Shown in pieces: positions 17,557 to 25,279 of a DNA stretch of 64,000 bases. The position numbers were made by a program, and so were the translations under genes. The stretch lies in contig NC_009922.1 in NCBI RefSeq assembly GCF_000018325.1, positions 992,001-1,056,000 on the forward strand. The letters are read 5' to 3'. How positions within the stretch are numbered: position 1 is the first letter of the stretch; each line of letters starts with the position of its first letter. Below the pieces are notes generated by a model that did no database searches, was not told where the DNA came from, and saw nothing but the letters and a program-made list of their open reading frames with translations. The DNA is from Alkaliphilus oremlandii OhILAs (lineage in GTDB: Bacteria > Bacillota > Clostridia > Peptostreptococcales > Natronincolaceae).

Positions 17557-18855
17557 ATGATGTTATTTAATTTATCACCAATTTTCGCTTTATTACCACT
17601 GATAATTTACATTATATTAGCATTTAAAGACATACATCCTGTACTAAATGTAGTGATATGTGTAATTTTAAGTGCCATTATCACGAAACAACCACTTTTA
17701 TCTATGGGCGGGGTGATTTCTGAGGCCTTAGGATCTTTTTTGGCGTTGATAGGCTTTATAATATTGCTAGGTTCAGCATTAGGAGCTGTTTTAAGAAAAA
17801 CAGGTGTTGCGGAGCACGTAGTAATGGCGCTTATGAAGAAGATTGGCATAGATACTGAGAAAAAAGCAATTATAACTTCAATGGTCTGTTCAATATTGCT
17901 GGTAGCTTTACTAGGGACTCTTGCAGGTGCAAATGCAATTATAGCTCCTATTCTAATTCCACTTGTTGCTGTAATAGGGATCACACCGTCTACACTTGCA
18001 GCAGTCTTTATGGGGGCTGGGGCTACAGGGTTATTCATAGGACCATATTCACCGCAGGTTGTTACAATCATGGAGCTTACAGGATTAAATTATGGTAGCT
18101 ATTTAGTAGGTGTAGGATTGCCCATTGCAGCAATTTGCTGGATAGTTACATACTTTATGTCATTAAAGATCCAAAATAGAACGAAGGGTATATATATGTA
18201 TGAAAACGTAGAAAAGCCTGATATGAATTATGTGGTGAAAGCAGAGACTCAAAGAGCAACCTTGGTGTTTGGGTTATCTGTTCTCCTCTTAATTATTTAT
18301 GGAATCTTTCAAGGAAGTGGTTCTTCATATGCAATCGTTGTAATGTTTACTGCTGCAATTTTAACTGGCAAAGCCGGAGGAATGAATTTTAATGACTTGT
18401 TTGATACAATGATGGAAGGCGCAGGACGTATGATATGGCTATTTATAATGTTTGTATTATTCCATCCATTTATCACCTTTATTGCAGAGGCTGGTGCATT
18501 TGAAGCAATGGTTAATTTAATACAACCACTATTAAGATCTCAGAGTAAGGTTGTTTTTTCCTTAATATCAACTTTAACTGGAATATTTGGAATTGGCGGT
18601 GCTGCAGTTGCACAATCAGTTGTAATGGATAGTATGTTTAAACCACTGGTAGAAGGTTTGGCCTTATCTCCCAGATTATGGGCAACCATATTGCTGGTTG
18701 GTTCTCAAATAACTTCCTTTGCATATCCTGAAGCTGATATGTTAGGACAAATGGGGTTGGCAAGATCTAAGGATCTTAAGAATATGGTGAAGTTCGGAGT
18801 GACTATAACCATAAGTACTGTAGTATTTGTTTTAATGAGATCATTTTTAGGATAA
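17557..18855 (+). CDS. Ion-transporter-superfamily permease (GntP/NhaC-like), substrate unknown
   Basis: This 432-aa membrane protein has about 11-12 hydrophobic segments. Repeated Gly-rich stretches near two symmetric positions (TLAGANAIIAPILIPLVAVIG, in part, and IFGIGGAAVAQSV) are typical of the IT superfamily, with its inverted repeats and re-entrant loops carrying organic anions, gluconate or Na+/H+. The ATG lies behind AAAGGGGG. It is downstream of structured leader 1 and 59 bp before a serine hydrolase gene. The gene neighbourhood suggests a small peptide or amino-acid-like substrate, but this is inference. Confidence 0.75.
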   Translation: MMLFNLSPIFALLPLIIYIILAFKDIHPVLNVVICVILSAIITKQPLLSMGGVISEALGSFLALIGFIILLGSALGAVLRKTGVAEHVVMALMKKIGIDTEKKAIITSMVCSILLVALLGTLAGANAIIAPILIPLVAVIGITPSTLAAVFMGAGATGLFIGPYSPQVVTIMELTGLNYGSYLVGVGLPIAAICWIVTYFMSLKIQNRTKGIYMYENVEKPDMNYVVKAETQRATLVFGLSVLLLIIYGIFQGSGSSYAIVVMFTAAILTGKAGGMNFNDLFDTMMEGAGRMIWLFIMFVLFHPFITFIAEAGAFEAMVNLIQPLLRSQSKVVFSLISTLTGIFGIGGAAVAQSVVMDSMFKPLVEGLALSPRLWATILLVGSQITSFAYPEADMLGQMGLARSKDLKNMVKFGVTITISTVVFVLMRSFLG

Positions 18856-18914
18856 CTATGTAGTTTAATCAGGACATTAAATAAAGCCTATATTAGGTAA
18901 GGGGTGAATTTATA

Positions 18915-19688
18915 TTGCTAGAAAATAAAATAAAAGGTTTTTTAAGGGATATTGATGGTAATGTAGCTGTAGTAATAAAGAACTTCAATAATGGGGAAAT
19001 AATACAGATAAATCAAGATTATATTTTTCCTTCTGCAAGTACAATAAAGCTGGTAATAATGTCAGAATTATTAAAGCAAGTGAAAGAAAATAAACTCAGC
19101 ATAAATGAAACAATTGTAATAACAGATAAAATGATCACGGGTGGAGATGGGATATTAAAAGAACTGAATGTTGGGCATCGATTTACCTTGGGAGAAATAA
19201 TGACTCTGATGATTATTATAAGCGATAATACAGCTACCAATCTATTAATAGATATAGTTGGAATGGATAACGTTAATAGAATGGCTCAGGAATTAGGATT
19301 AAAGAGGACAAAATTGCAGAGAAAAATGATGGATTCAGTTGCAGTAAAATATGGAAGAGAAAATTATACTTCAGCACAGGATATGTTGAATATTTTAGAA
19401 CTTACATATAAAGGTGAAAATATTGATGGATATTATAGCAAAATGATGTTAGACATCTTAAAAAGACAGCAGGTAGGTGGTCGATTAAATCTATATTTAC
19501 CGGAAAACACTGTAATAGCTCATAAGACGGGAGATTTGGATAGGTTAGAACATGATGTAGGGATCGTTTACTTGCCTAATTGTGAATATATTATTTGTGT
19601 TCTTACAAATGAGACAAAGAGCAATAAAGATGGTAGGCAAATCATAGGAAATATATCAAAATTAGTTTATGACCAGTATGCTGGATAA
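18915..19688 (+). CDS. Class A beta-lactamase-fold serine hydrolase without signal peptide
   Basis: This 257-aa protein has the full active-site set of the penicillin-recognising serine hydrolases: SxxK as S42-T-I-K45, SDN in IIISDNTATN and KTG in AHKTGDL. It has no signal peptide, and a stop codon (18894-18896) in frame just upstream of the TTG start excludes an exported version. It is therefore predicted to be cytosolic, unlike resistance beta-lactamases. The TTG follows AAGGGGTG. It is paired with the upstream permease and probably hydrolyses an imported amide, ester or peptide. Beta-lactam resistance is less likely. Confidence 0.82.
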   Translation: MLENKIKGFLRDIDGNVAVVIKNFNNGEIIQINQDYIFPSASTIKLVIMSELLKQVKENKLSINETIVITDKMITGGDGILKELNVGHRFTLGEIMTLMIIISDNTATNLLIDIVGMDNVNRMAQELGLKRTKLQRKMMDSVAVKYGRENYTSAQDMLNILELTYKGENIDGYYSKMMLDILKRQQVGGRLNLYLPENTVIAHKTGDLDRLEHDVGIVYLPNCEYIICVLTNETKSNKDGRQIIGNISKLVYDQYAG

Positions 19689-19778
19689 TCGCAACCTATT
19701 AGATTTTGAATAGGGATTATTTTTTATATGCTGCGTATAACAATATTTGATAAAAGATGAAATTACATTATATTTTTA

Positions 19779-19805
19779 TTGCATATATGATTCACTTAGT
19801 ATAAT
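19779..19805 (+). promoter_or_regulatory. Promoter of structured leader 2
   Basis: TTGCAT and TATAAT are separated by 15 bp, the same arrangement as before leader 1. Confidence 0.6.
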
Positions 19806-19824
19806 ATAAATATATATATGTAAA

Positions 19825-19922
19825 CTGAATATTTCGAAAATATCACTTGTTTATTCAGATGCAAAACATCGTCGTAAGCAAGGCCAAAAAAAGTTATATG
19901 TTTATTTGGCCTTGCTTTTTTT
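19825..19922 (+). ncRNA. Unclassified structured leader RNA 2 with terminator
   Basis: It is nearly identical to the RNA at 17251. CTGAATATTTCGAAAATATC, then ACTTGTTTATTCAGATGC and CATCGTCGTAAGCAAGGCC are shared with few changes. The differences fall in the small loops and in the terminator loop. The terminator stem is AAGCAAGGCCAAA / TTTGGCCTTGCTT with T7. Downstream are the M20 relic and the DUF819 operon. Confidence 0.7.
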
Positions 19923-19975
19923 GTAGTTAGAAGAATCTGTAGGTGAGACAAAAAGTATTAGGAAGGAAAAATGAA

Positions 19976-20174
19976 ATTATACAGGGGTTAAGGAAAGCAT
20001 AAAAATTAAGAGTATAGAATCTAAATCAAAAAAAGAGATTCCTTTTGGACATGGGTGGACATATTCTCCTTACAATCAGATGTTGTATATCAGCCAGATG
20101 AATAGATCACTATCGATCATTTAATAAAAGATGTTCAGCGTATGACAGCTGCAATAGATGAATTAGGGAACTAG
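19976..20174 (+). pseudogene. Decayed M20-family dipeptidase remnant
   Basis: One frame from about 19976 reads like the N-terminal part of an M20 dipeptidase (GVKESIKIKSIESKSKKEIP, then FGHGW). A different frame from about 20080 reads DVVYQPDE, stop, ITIDHLIKDVQRM, then TAAIDELGN and the stop at 20172. That is the usual C-terminus of M20 peptidases, with a Tyr codon apparently turned into TAG. The roughly 400 internal residues of a normal enzyme are missing. It lies between leader 2 and the DUF819 gene, so it was probably the first gene of that operon. The remaining gap to 20244 holds only an 8-bp hairpin (CCATAGTG / CACTATGG, 20192-20213). Confidence 0.6.
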
Positions 20175-20244
20175 CATGGAATTATTATTTACCATAGTGC
20201 TATAACACTATGGCCAAAATAAAAATAAAAAAGGGGGAAATTTT

Positions 20245-21408
20245 ATGATTACAAGTGGCTTTACTTATTTATCTTTTCTAATTTTTTTAGCTGGCTTACT
20301 TGTTTGGACAGAGAAGAAGTATAAGGATCGTAAATTTTTTAAGTATGTACCAGCAGTGGTTTTACTTTATCTAGTAGCTATGTTACTATCCACATTTGGT
20401 GTATGGCAAAAAACTGATGATGTAAATATGTACTACTCAATGTTTAAAAACAATTTATTACCTGCAATGATTTTTTTAATGCTATTACGATGTGATCTAA
20501 GAAAAATCATTAAATTAGGACCTAAAATGCTCATAGGGTTCTTTGCTGCATCAGTAAGTATTGGGATTGGATTTATAGTAACTTATGCAATTTTCAAAGG
20601 TCTATATGAAGCTGGTACATGGCAGGCATTTGCAGCACTATGTGGTAGCTGGATGGGTGGTACAGGGAATATGGTGGCTATTCAAGGCGCTTTAAATATT
20701 CCAGATGCTAAATTAGGCTACGCATTATTGATGGATTCTATAAATTACGCTATATGGGTAATGATATTATTAGGATTGGTTCCCTTTGGAAATAAGTTTA
20801 ATAAATGGACCAAGGCAGATACAAGCATAATAGACGAAGTGGGCGAACAACTTGCAAGTGCCCAAGAAGACATAAGAACAAATATGGAATTTTCAGACCT
20901 AATAATCCTAACTGGAACAAGTTTGTTGGTCGCGGCTGTTTCTATGTTTATAGCTACTAAATTACCACAATCCGATTTCTTATCTGCATCAACTTGGACT
21001 GTTATAATAGCTACTGTAGCAGGTGTTATAGGTGCAATGACACCTTTAGCGAAGCTACCAGGAGCTTCTCAGATTTCTAATGCAATGCTATATACAATCG
21101 TAGGACTCATTGCTTCAAGAGCAAACTTTGCGGAACTTACGCAAGCTCCATTATACATCATATCAGGTTTTGCAATTTTAGGAATTCATGCTTTAGTAAT
21201 GGCATTAATAGCCAAATTATTTAAACTTGATCTTTTCACATGTGGTGTTGCCAGTTTGGCCAATATAGGTGGTGTTGCATCGGCCCCTATTCTTGCAGCC
21301 TCATATAGTGAAGCATTAATACCAATTGGAGTGCTTATGGCAATGATGGGATATATTGTAGGTACTGGTGGTGGGTTGATCGTTGGTAAGATTATGTCTA
21401 TTCTTTAA
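20245..21408 (+). CDS. DUF819-family (YjcL-like) membrane transporter
   Basis: This 387-aa protein has about 11 hydrophobic segments. The conserved region ALCGSWMGGTGNMVAIQGAL and the late ASLANIGGVASAPILAASY segment are hallmarks of the DUF819 family, which is structurally related to bile-acid/sodium-symporter-like carriers. The family is often found beside dipeptide epimerases and NlpC/P60 peptidases, as it is here, which suggests uptake of murein-derived peptides; this has not been shown. The ATG follows AAAAAGGGGGAAA. Confidence 0.82.
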   Translation: MITSGFTYLSFLIFLAGLLVWTEKKYKDRKFFKYVPAVVLLYLVAMLLSTFGVWQKTDDVNMYYSMFKNNLLPAMIFLMLLRCDLRKIIKLGPKMLIGFFAASVSIGIGFIVTYAIFKGLYEAGTWQAFAALCGSWMGGTGNMVAIQGALNIPDAKLGYALLMDSINYAIWVMILLGLVPFGNKFNKWTKADTSIIDEVGEQLASAQEDIRTNMEFSDLIILTGTSLLVAAVSMFIATKLPQSDFLSASTWTVIIATVAGVIGAMTPLAKLPGASQISNAMLYTIVGLIASRANFAELTQAPLYIISGFAILGIHALVMALIAKLFKLDLFTCGVASLANIGGVASAPILAASYSEALIPIGVLMAMMGYIVGTGGGLIVGKIMSIL

Positions 21409-21439
21409 ATAAATTTAGTTATTGGGGGGGAACTGGAGA

Positions 21440-22861
21440 ATGAAAAAAATAAAAGGGATATTGGTTATTACACTGGTGCTCATTACGACCGTTAGTTTAA
21501 CTGGATTTGCTGCAAGTAAGGATGCAACACCATATAAGCAATTTGAATCAAACATACCAGGCGTAACTGAAGAAATGCTATACCCTGAGTTTTGGATTAA
21601 AAATACATCCAGTGCTAATAAAACCATTGCTACTTTAAGTGAAATAGAAGCTTATAATAAGAACAATATTGAGCAGTGCGAACCAATTGTGGATTTAGAA
21701 AAGTATCCAGAAAGATTTAGTAAAGAAGAATTAGTTCAACTAATACAAGGTTTCAGTATGCCATCAACATCACCTAGGTACAATAAAAACGGGGAACAAG
21801 TTGGGGAAGCCTATTATAAAATATTAATAGAAAATTTAAATTTAGATAATCTATCGGATCAAAATGATGTAAAATATGGTATCGCCTTAAGAAGAACAGA
21901 AATGAGAACTTTTCCAACCGATGATAGATTATTTAGTTCTCCTGAGGATTATAATATTGATAGATTAATGGAGACAGCAATTTATCCTGTAGAGCCAATG
22001 GTTATATTATCTGAAAGTAAAGATGGGGAATGGTATTTTGCACAAATGTATAATTATTTGGCATGGATTCCTTCAAAGGATGTGGCTATCACAGATAAAA
22101 GCACTTTATTTGACTATATAAATAGTAAAGATTTTATAGTGGTTACTGGAAAAAGGGTGTACACAAATTATAATCCTTTAAAACCAGAAATCTCCGAACT
22201 TCAGTTAGATATGGGGGTAAGAATTCCTTTAGCCTCATATGAGGAAGTAAAAGGAAGCTTTTATGATCAAAATCCTTCAGGTAATTTTGTTATAAAACTT
22301 CCTACAATAAATACGGATGGAAATCTAGCGTTCGATTATGCCCTTATACAAAGATTAGATGATGTAAGTATAGGTTATCTACCATATACAAAAGCTAATA
22401 TTATTAATCAAGCCTTTAAATTCCAAGGTGAAAGATATGGATGGGGTGGAATGTTTAATGGTAGAGATTGCACATCTTTTATGTTGGATATATATAGAAC
22501 AATGGGTATAAAATTACCTAGAAATTCATCAGAACAAGGAAAGTTGGCAGCCGGTGTGTTCTATGAAATGTCAGAAACGATGACAATAGAAGAAAGAGAA
22601 AAGATATTGGATAAGTTAGAGCCTGGGGCTGGATTATATATGAGTGGTCATGCAATGCTTTATTTAGGAAAATATAAGGATGAATATTATATGATTCATG
22701 ACTTTTCAGGTTTTTATTCTCAAACTGAAGGGAATGTAACCTATACCCCTGCATGGTCGGTTGCGGTTACTCCGTTAAGTATTTTAAAATCTTCAGGAGA
22801 TAAGTATATTACTTATATGGAAGCTTTATATGGTGTAAGGAAGTTTATTTTAGAAGAATAA
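21440..22861 (+). CDS. Exported NlpC/P60 peptidase with SH3-like domains (YkfC-like)
   Basis: This 473-aa protein carries a signal peptide (GILVITLVLITTVSLTGFAA). The middle contains SH3-like segments (LRRTEMRTFPTDDRLF and a following domain). The C-terminus is a C40 papain-like peptidase: the catalytic Cys is in GGMFNGRDCTSFMLDIYR and the His in SGHAMLYLGKY. YkfC-type enzymes cut gamma-D-Glu-diaminoacid bonds in cell-wall peptides and release L-Ala-D-Glu, the substrate of the epimerase encoded downstream. The ATG at 21440 follows GGGGGGAACTGGAG; an upstream in-frame TTG lies inside that ribosome site and is rejected. Confidence 0.88.
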   Translation: MKKIKGILVITLVLITTVSLTGFAASKDATPYKQFESNIPGVTEEMLYPEFWIKNTSSANKTIATLSEIEAYNKNNIEQCEPIVDLEKYPERFSKEELVQLIQGFSMPSTSPRYNKNGEQVGEAYYKILIENLNLDNLSDQNDVKYGIALRRTEMRTFPTDDRLFSSPEDYNIDRLMETAIYPVEPMVILSESKDGEWYFAQMYNYLAWIPSKDVAITDKSTLFDYINSKDFIVVTGKRVYTNYNPLKPEISELQLDMGVRIPLASYEEVKGSFYDQNPSGNFVIKLPTINTDGNLAFDYALIQRLDDVSIGYLPYTKANIINQAFKFQGERYGWGGMFNGRDCTSFMLDIYRTMGIKLPRNSSEQGKLAAGVFYEMSETMTIEEREKILDKLEPGAGLYMSGHAMLYLGKYKDEYYMIHDFSGFYSQTEGNVTYTPAWSVAVTPLSILKSSGDKYITYMEALYGVRKFILEE

Positions 22862-22897
22862 ATTGATTTAAAAATAAAATTAATATAGGTGGTTTGA

Positions 22898-23224
22898 ATG
22901 TATAACAAAAATACGGTATATGTAATTGGACATGGAAAAACCAGTAATGATAATGCTATTACGGAAAGATTTAAGATATTTTTCATAGGATTTATAATTG
23001 ACACAGAGACCGATGAAATTGTGGATATTGGGTGCTCTACAACGATACCTACTACAGAGGAATTTATTGCAGGCATATTTGTTGGAAGAAAATTCGATAA
23101 ATTTTATGAAGATATAGAGCAAGAGGTAATCAGAAGATACTTTGGATCTTCTCAAAAAGCAATAGTAGTTGCCTATAAAGATGCTCTAAAAAAATATCAG
23201 GAAGTGAAAGAAAAGTACTATTAA
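22898..23224 (+). CDS. DUF3870 family protein
   Basis: This is a 108-aa soluble protein. The opening VYVIGHGKTSNDNAIT, the central DIGCSTTIPTTEEF and the terminal KYQEVKEKYY match my recollection of DUF3870, a small Clostridia family often found beside transporters and amidohydrolases or peptidases. No catalytic motif is evident. It lies 36 bp after the NlpC/P60 gene with GGTGG upstream of the ATG, and shares its operon. Function unknown. Confidence 0.75.
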   Translation: MYNKNTVYVIGHGKTSNDNAITERFKIFFIGFIIDTETDEIVDIGCSTTIPTTEEFIAGIFVGRKFDKFYEDIEQEVIRRYFGSSQKAIVVAYKDALKKYQEVKEKYY

Positions 23225-23279
23225 ATACTGCTTTATTTAACGAATATATTATTATAAACGTAATATATTTTAGTGAATG

Positions 23280-23325
23280 AAATCCAGTAGAATCCATAGG
23301 GAATTATGGACTTTTACTGGATTTT
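23280..23325 (+). terminator. Terminator-like hairpin between the DUF3870 and epimerase genes
   Basis: AAATCCAGTA pairs with TACTGGATTT, with an inner TCCATA / TATGGA helix. The trailing T-run is short (ATTTTA), so it may only reduce read-through into the epimerase gene. Confidence 0.55.
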
Positions 23326-23357
23326 ACCAGTTAAAAAATATTTAGGGGGAATTTAAT

Positions 23358-24446
23358 TTGAAAATTACAGACATCAAGATTGGGCATATATCCGTTCCAT
23401 TAAAGAAGCCCTTTAAGACTGCTTTAAGAACCGTTAATAGTGTAGAGGATATTATCGTTAAGATCGAAACAGATACGGGACATATAGGATATGGAGAAGC
23501 ACCCCCTACAGGCGTGATAACGGGCGATACAACAGGCGGAATAAGAGGGGCTATAGAAGAACATATTAAGAAACATATCATTGGCATGGATATTGAGAAT
23601 ATGGAAGAAATAATGCTAAGACTAGATAAATCGGTTGTAAAAAATACCAGCGCTAAGGCAGCAGTAGATATAGCAATTTATGATTTATATGGTCAGTTAT
23701 ATAAAGCGCCGGTCTACAAATTACTCGGTGGATATAGAAAAGAAATAATAACGGATATAACTATAAGTGTAAATAACCCTGAGGAAATGGCTCAAGACAG
23801 TATGGATGCTATAAACAAAGGCTATAAAACATTAAAGATTAAAGTGGGAAAAGATTCCGCATTGGATTTAAAACGTATGAAAGCAATTAGAGATGCTGTT
23901 GGCTACGATGTAGATTTAAGAATAGACGCAAACCAAGGGTGGAATCCAAAAGAAGCCATATACACATTAAGAAAGATGGAAGATGCAGGATTGAATATAG
24001 AACTTGTTGAGCAACCAGTAGTGGCCCATGATTTTCAAGGATTAAAGCTTGTTACAGACAATGTTTCGATACCTGTATTAGCCGATGAAAGTGTATTCTC
24101 ACCTAGAGATGCGATGACGATTATACAAATGAGAGCTGCAGACCTAATCAATATTAAATTGATGAAAACCGGTGGATTGCATAATGCACTGAAGATATGC
24201 TCAATTGCTGAAATATATGGTGTTGAATGTATGGTAGGATGCATGCTTGAATCTAAGCTAAGTGTTACTGCGGCTGTACATTTAGCAGCAGCTAAGAGCA
24301 TAATTACAAAAATAGATTTAGATGGACCAGTGCTATGCAGTGAAGATCCCATCATAGGCGGAGCAGTATTTGATGAATACAGAATTACTCTAAATGATGA
24401 ACCGGGGTTTGGATTTAAAGAAGTACAAGGAGTCACTTATAAATAG
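23358..24446 (+). CDS. Dipeptide epimerase (L-Ala-D/L-Glu epimerase type)
   Basis: This 362-aa protein belongs to the enolase superfamily, muconate-lactonising subgroup. The acid/base Lys is in TLKIKVGKD, the metal ligands are in LRIDANQGW, VEQPV and ADESV, and the second catalytic Lys is in NIKLMKTGG. These features fit L-Ala-D/L-Glu epimerases, which convert the murein product L-Ala-D-Glu into L-Ala-L-Glu for cleavage by ordinary dipeptidases. The TTG follows TTAGGGGG. The context (NlpC/P60 enzyme, DUF819 carrier, M20 dipeptidase relic) supports this assignment. Confidence 0.87.
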   Translation: MKITDIKIGHISVPLKKPFKTALRTVNSVEDIIVKIETDTGHIGYGEAPPTGVITGDTTGGIRGAIEEHIKKHIIGMDIENMEEIMLRLDKSVVKNTSAKAAVDIAIYDLYGQLYKAPVYKLLGGYRKEIITDITISVNNPEEMAQDSMDAINKGYKTLKIKVGKDSALDLKRMKAIRDAVGYDVDLRIDANQGWNPKEAIYTLRKMEDAGLNIELVEQPVVAHDFQGLKLVTDNVSIPVLADESVFSPRDAMTIIQMRAADLINIKLMKTGGLHNALKICSIAEIYGVECMVGCMLESKLSVTAAVHLAAAKSIITKIDLDGPVLCSEDPIIGGAVFDEYRITLNDEPGFGFKEVQGVTYK

Positions 24447-24507
24447 AAATATAATATTTAGTAGATCGCCATTGTATATTTAAAGATTGAATAGCTTTAA
24501 AAAAAAG

Positions 24508-24552
24508 ATAAGCAAGTAATGGTAAGGAAATCCACTACTTGCTTATTTTATT
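24508..24552 (+). terminator. Intrinsic terminator after the epimerase gene
   Basis: GATAAGCAAGTA and TGG pair with CCA and TACTTGCTTATTTTA, giving a strong stem with a trailing T-rich tract. Confidence 0.8.
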
Positions 24553-24603
24553 TATATCTACTTCAACAAAATAGGGAATAAATGACGTAAAATGTCGAGT
24601 GCG

Positions 24604-24619
24604 TGTTAATAAATTAACA
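24604..24619 (+). promoter_or_regulatory. Rex-type operator upstream of the hydrogenase operon
   Basis: TGTTAATAAATTAACA is a perfect inverted repeat. It matches the known Rex consensus TTGTTAAnnnnTTAACAA in all but one of the outer bases. It lies 36 bp upstream of the -35 box. Rex senses the NADH/NAD+ ratio, fitting a bifurcating hydrogenase. No rex gene is in the window. Confidence 0.72.
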
Positions 24620-24641
24620 ATATACAGAATATTTTAAAAAA

Positions 24642-24682
24642 ACAGAATATTCTGTTGAACTGAGTCATAAATTTGATATAAT
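24642..24682 (+). promoter_or_regulatory. Hydrogenase promoter with an overlapping palindrome
   Basis: TTGAAC (24655-24660) and TATAAT (24677-24682) are separated by 16 bp. A perfect 14-bp palindrome ACAGAATATTCTGT (24642-24655) abuts the -35 box and could be a second operator. This promoter, the Rex site and the preceding terminator account for the 314-bp gap. Confidence 0.65.
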
Positions 24683-24760
24683 ATTTATAATGATAACAAT
24701 GGTATTTAAGCCAGTTATCACTGAGAAGTATAAATTGAAGAAGGACGGAGGGATTAATGG

Positions 24761-25261
24761 ATGGAAAATCAAAATTGTTGTTGTGGTCAACAAGAACAAA
24801 CAAACAGTACTATGCTAAAAGCAAAAGAAGCTCTACAGGACATTAAAGGTACAGAAGGTGCATTGATACCAGCACTACATAAAATACAAAGTATTTATGG
24901 ATATTTACCAGAAGAAGCTTTAATACTTGTATCTGAGGAATTGGACATACCAATTACTCAAATCTACGGAGTTGCTTCGTTTTATTCGCTATTTTCCTTA
25001 GAGCCTAAGGGACAACACGTTATAAGTGTATGCTTAGGTACAGCCTGTTACGTAAAGGGCTCACAGAACATATTGGAACGTCTAAGCAGTGAGTTAAATA
25101 TCCAGGAAGGAAATACCACAGAAGATGGTAAATTCACATTACAGGCAACGAGGTGTATCGGCGCTTGTGGATTAGCACCAGTCATCATGATTGATGAAAA
25201 GGTGTATGGAAGGTTAACGCCCAGTGATGTTCCTAAGATTTTAAGTGAATATACGGAATAG
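24761..25261 (+). CDS. Bifurcating [FeFe] hydrogenase, NuoE-like subunit (HydC/HndA)
   Basis: This 166-aa thioredoxin-like [2Fe-2S] protein resembles the 24-kDa subunit of complex I. Its four cluster Cys are in CLGTACYVKG and CIGACGLAP. An unusual CCCG stretch occurs near the N-terminus (residues 5-8). It heads the operon with the NuoF-like and HydA subunits and passes electrons between the flavin subunit and other clusters. The ATG at 24761 follows GGACGGAGGG; another ATG at 24757 is out of frame. Confidence 0.92.
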   Translation: MENQNCCCGQQEQTNSTMLKAKEALQDIKGTEGALIPALHKIQSIYGYLPEEALILVSEELDIPITQIYGVASFYSLFSLEPKGQHVISVCLGTACYVKGSQNILERLSSELNIQEGNTTEDGKFTLQATRCIGACGLAPVIMIDEKVYGRLTPSDVPKILSEYTE

Positions 25262-25279
25262 AGAAAGAAGGGGGGACAT

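Noticed and set aside
17273..17557. A 94-codon open frame between leader 1 and the permease
   Set aside because: It begins inside the structured leader, runs through its terminator, has no ribosome site and no recognisable family.
18915..19688. Beta-lactam resistance gene
   Set aside because: The motifs are those of the fold, but lack of export and pairing with a permease make a drug-resistance role unlikely.
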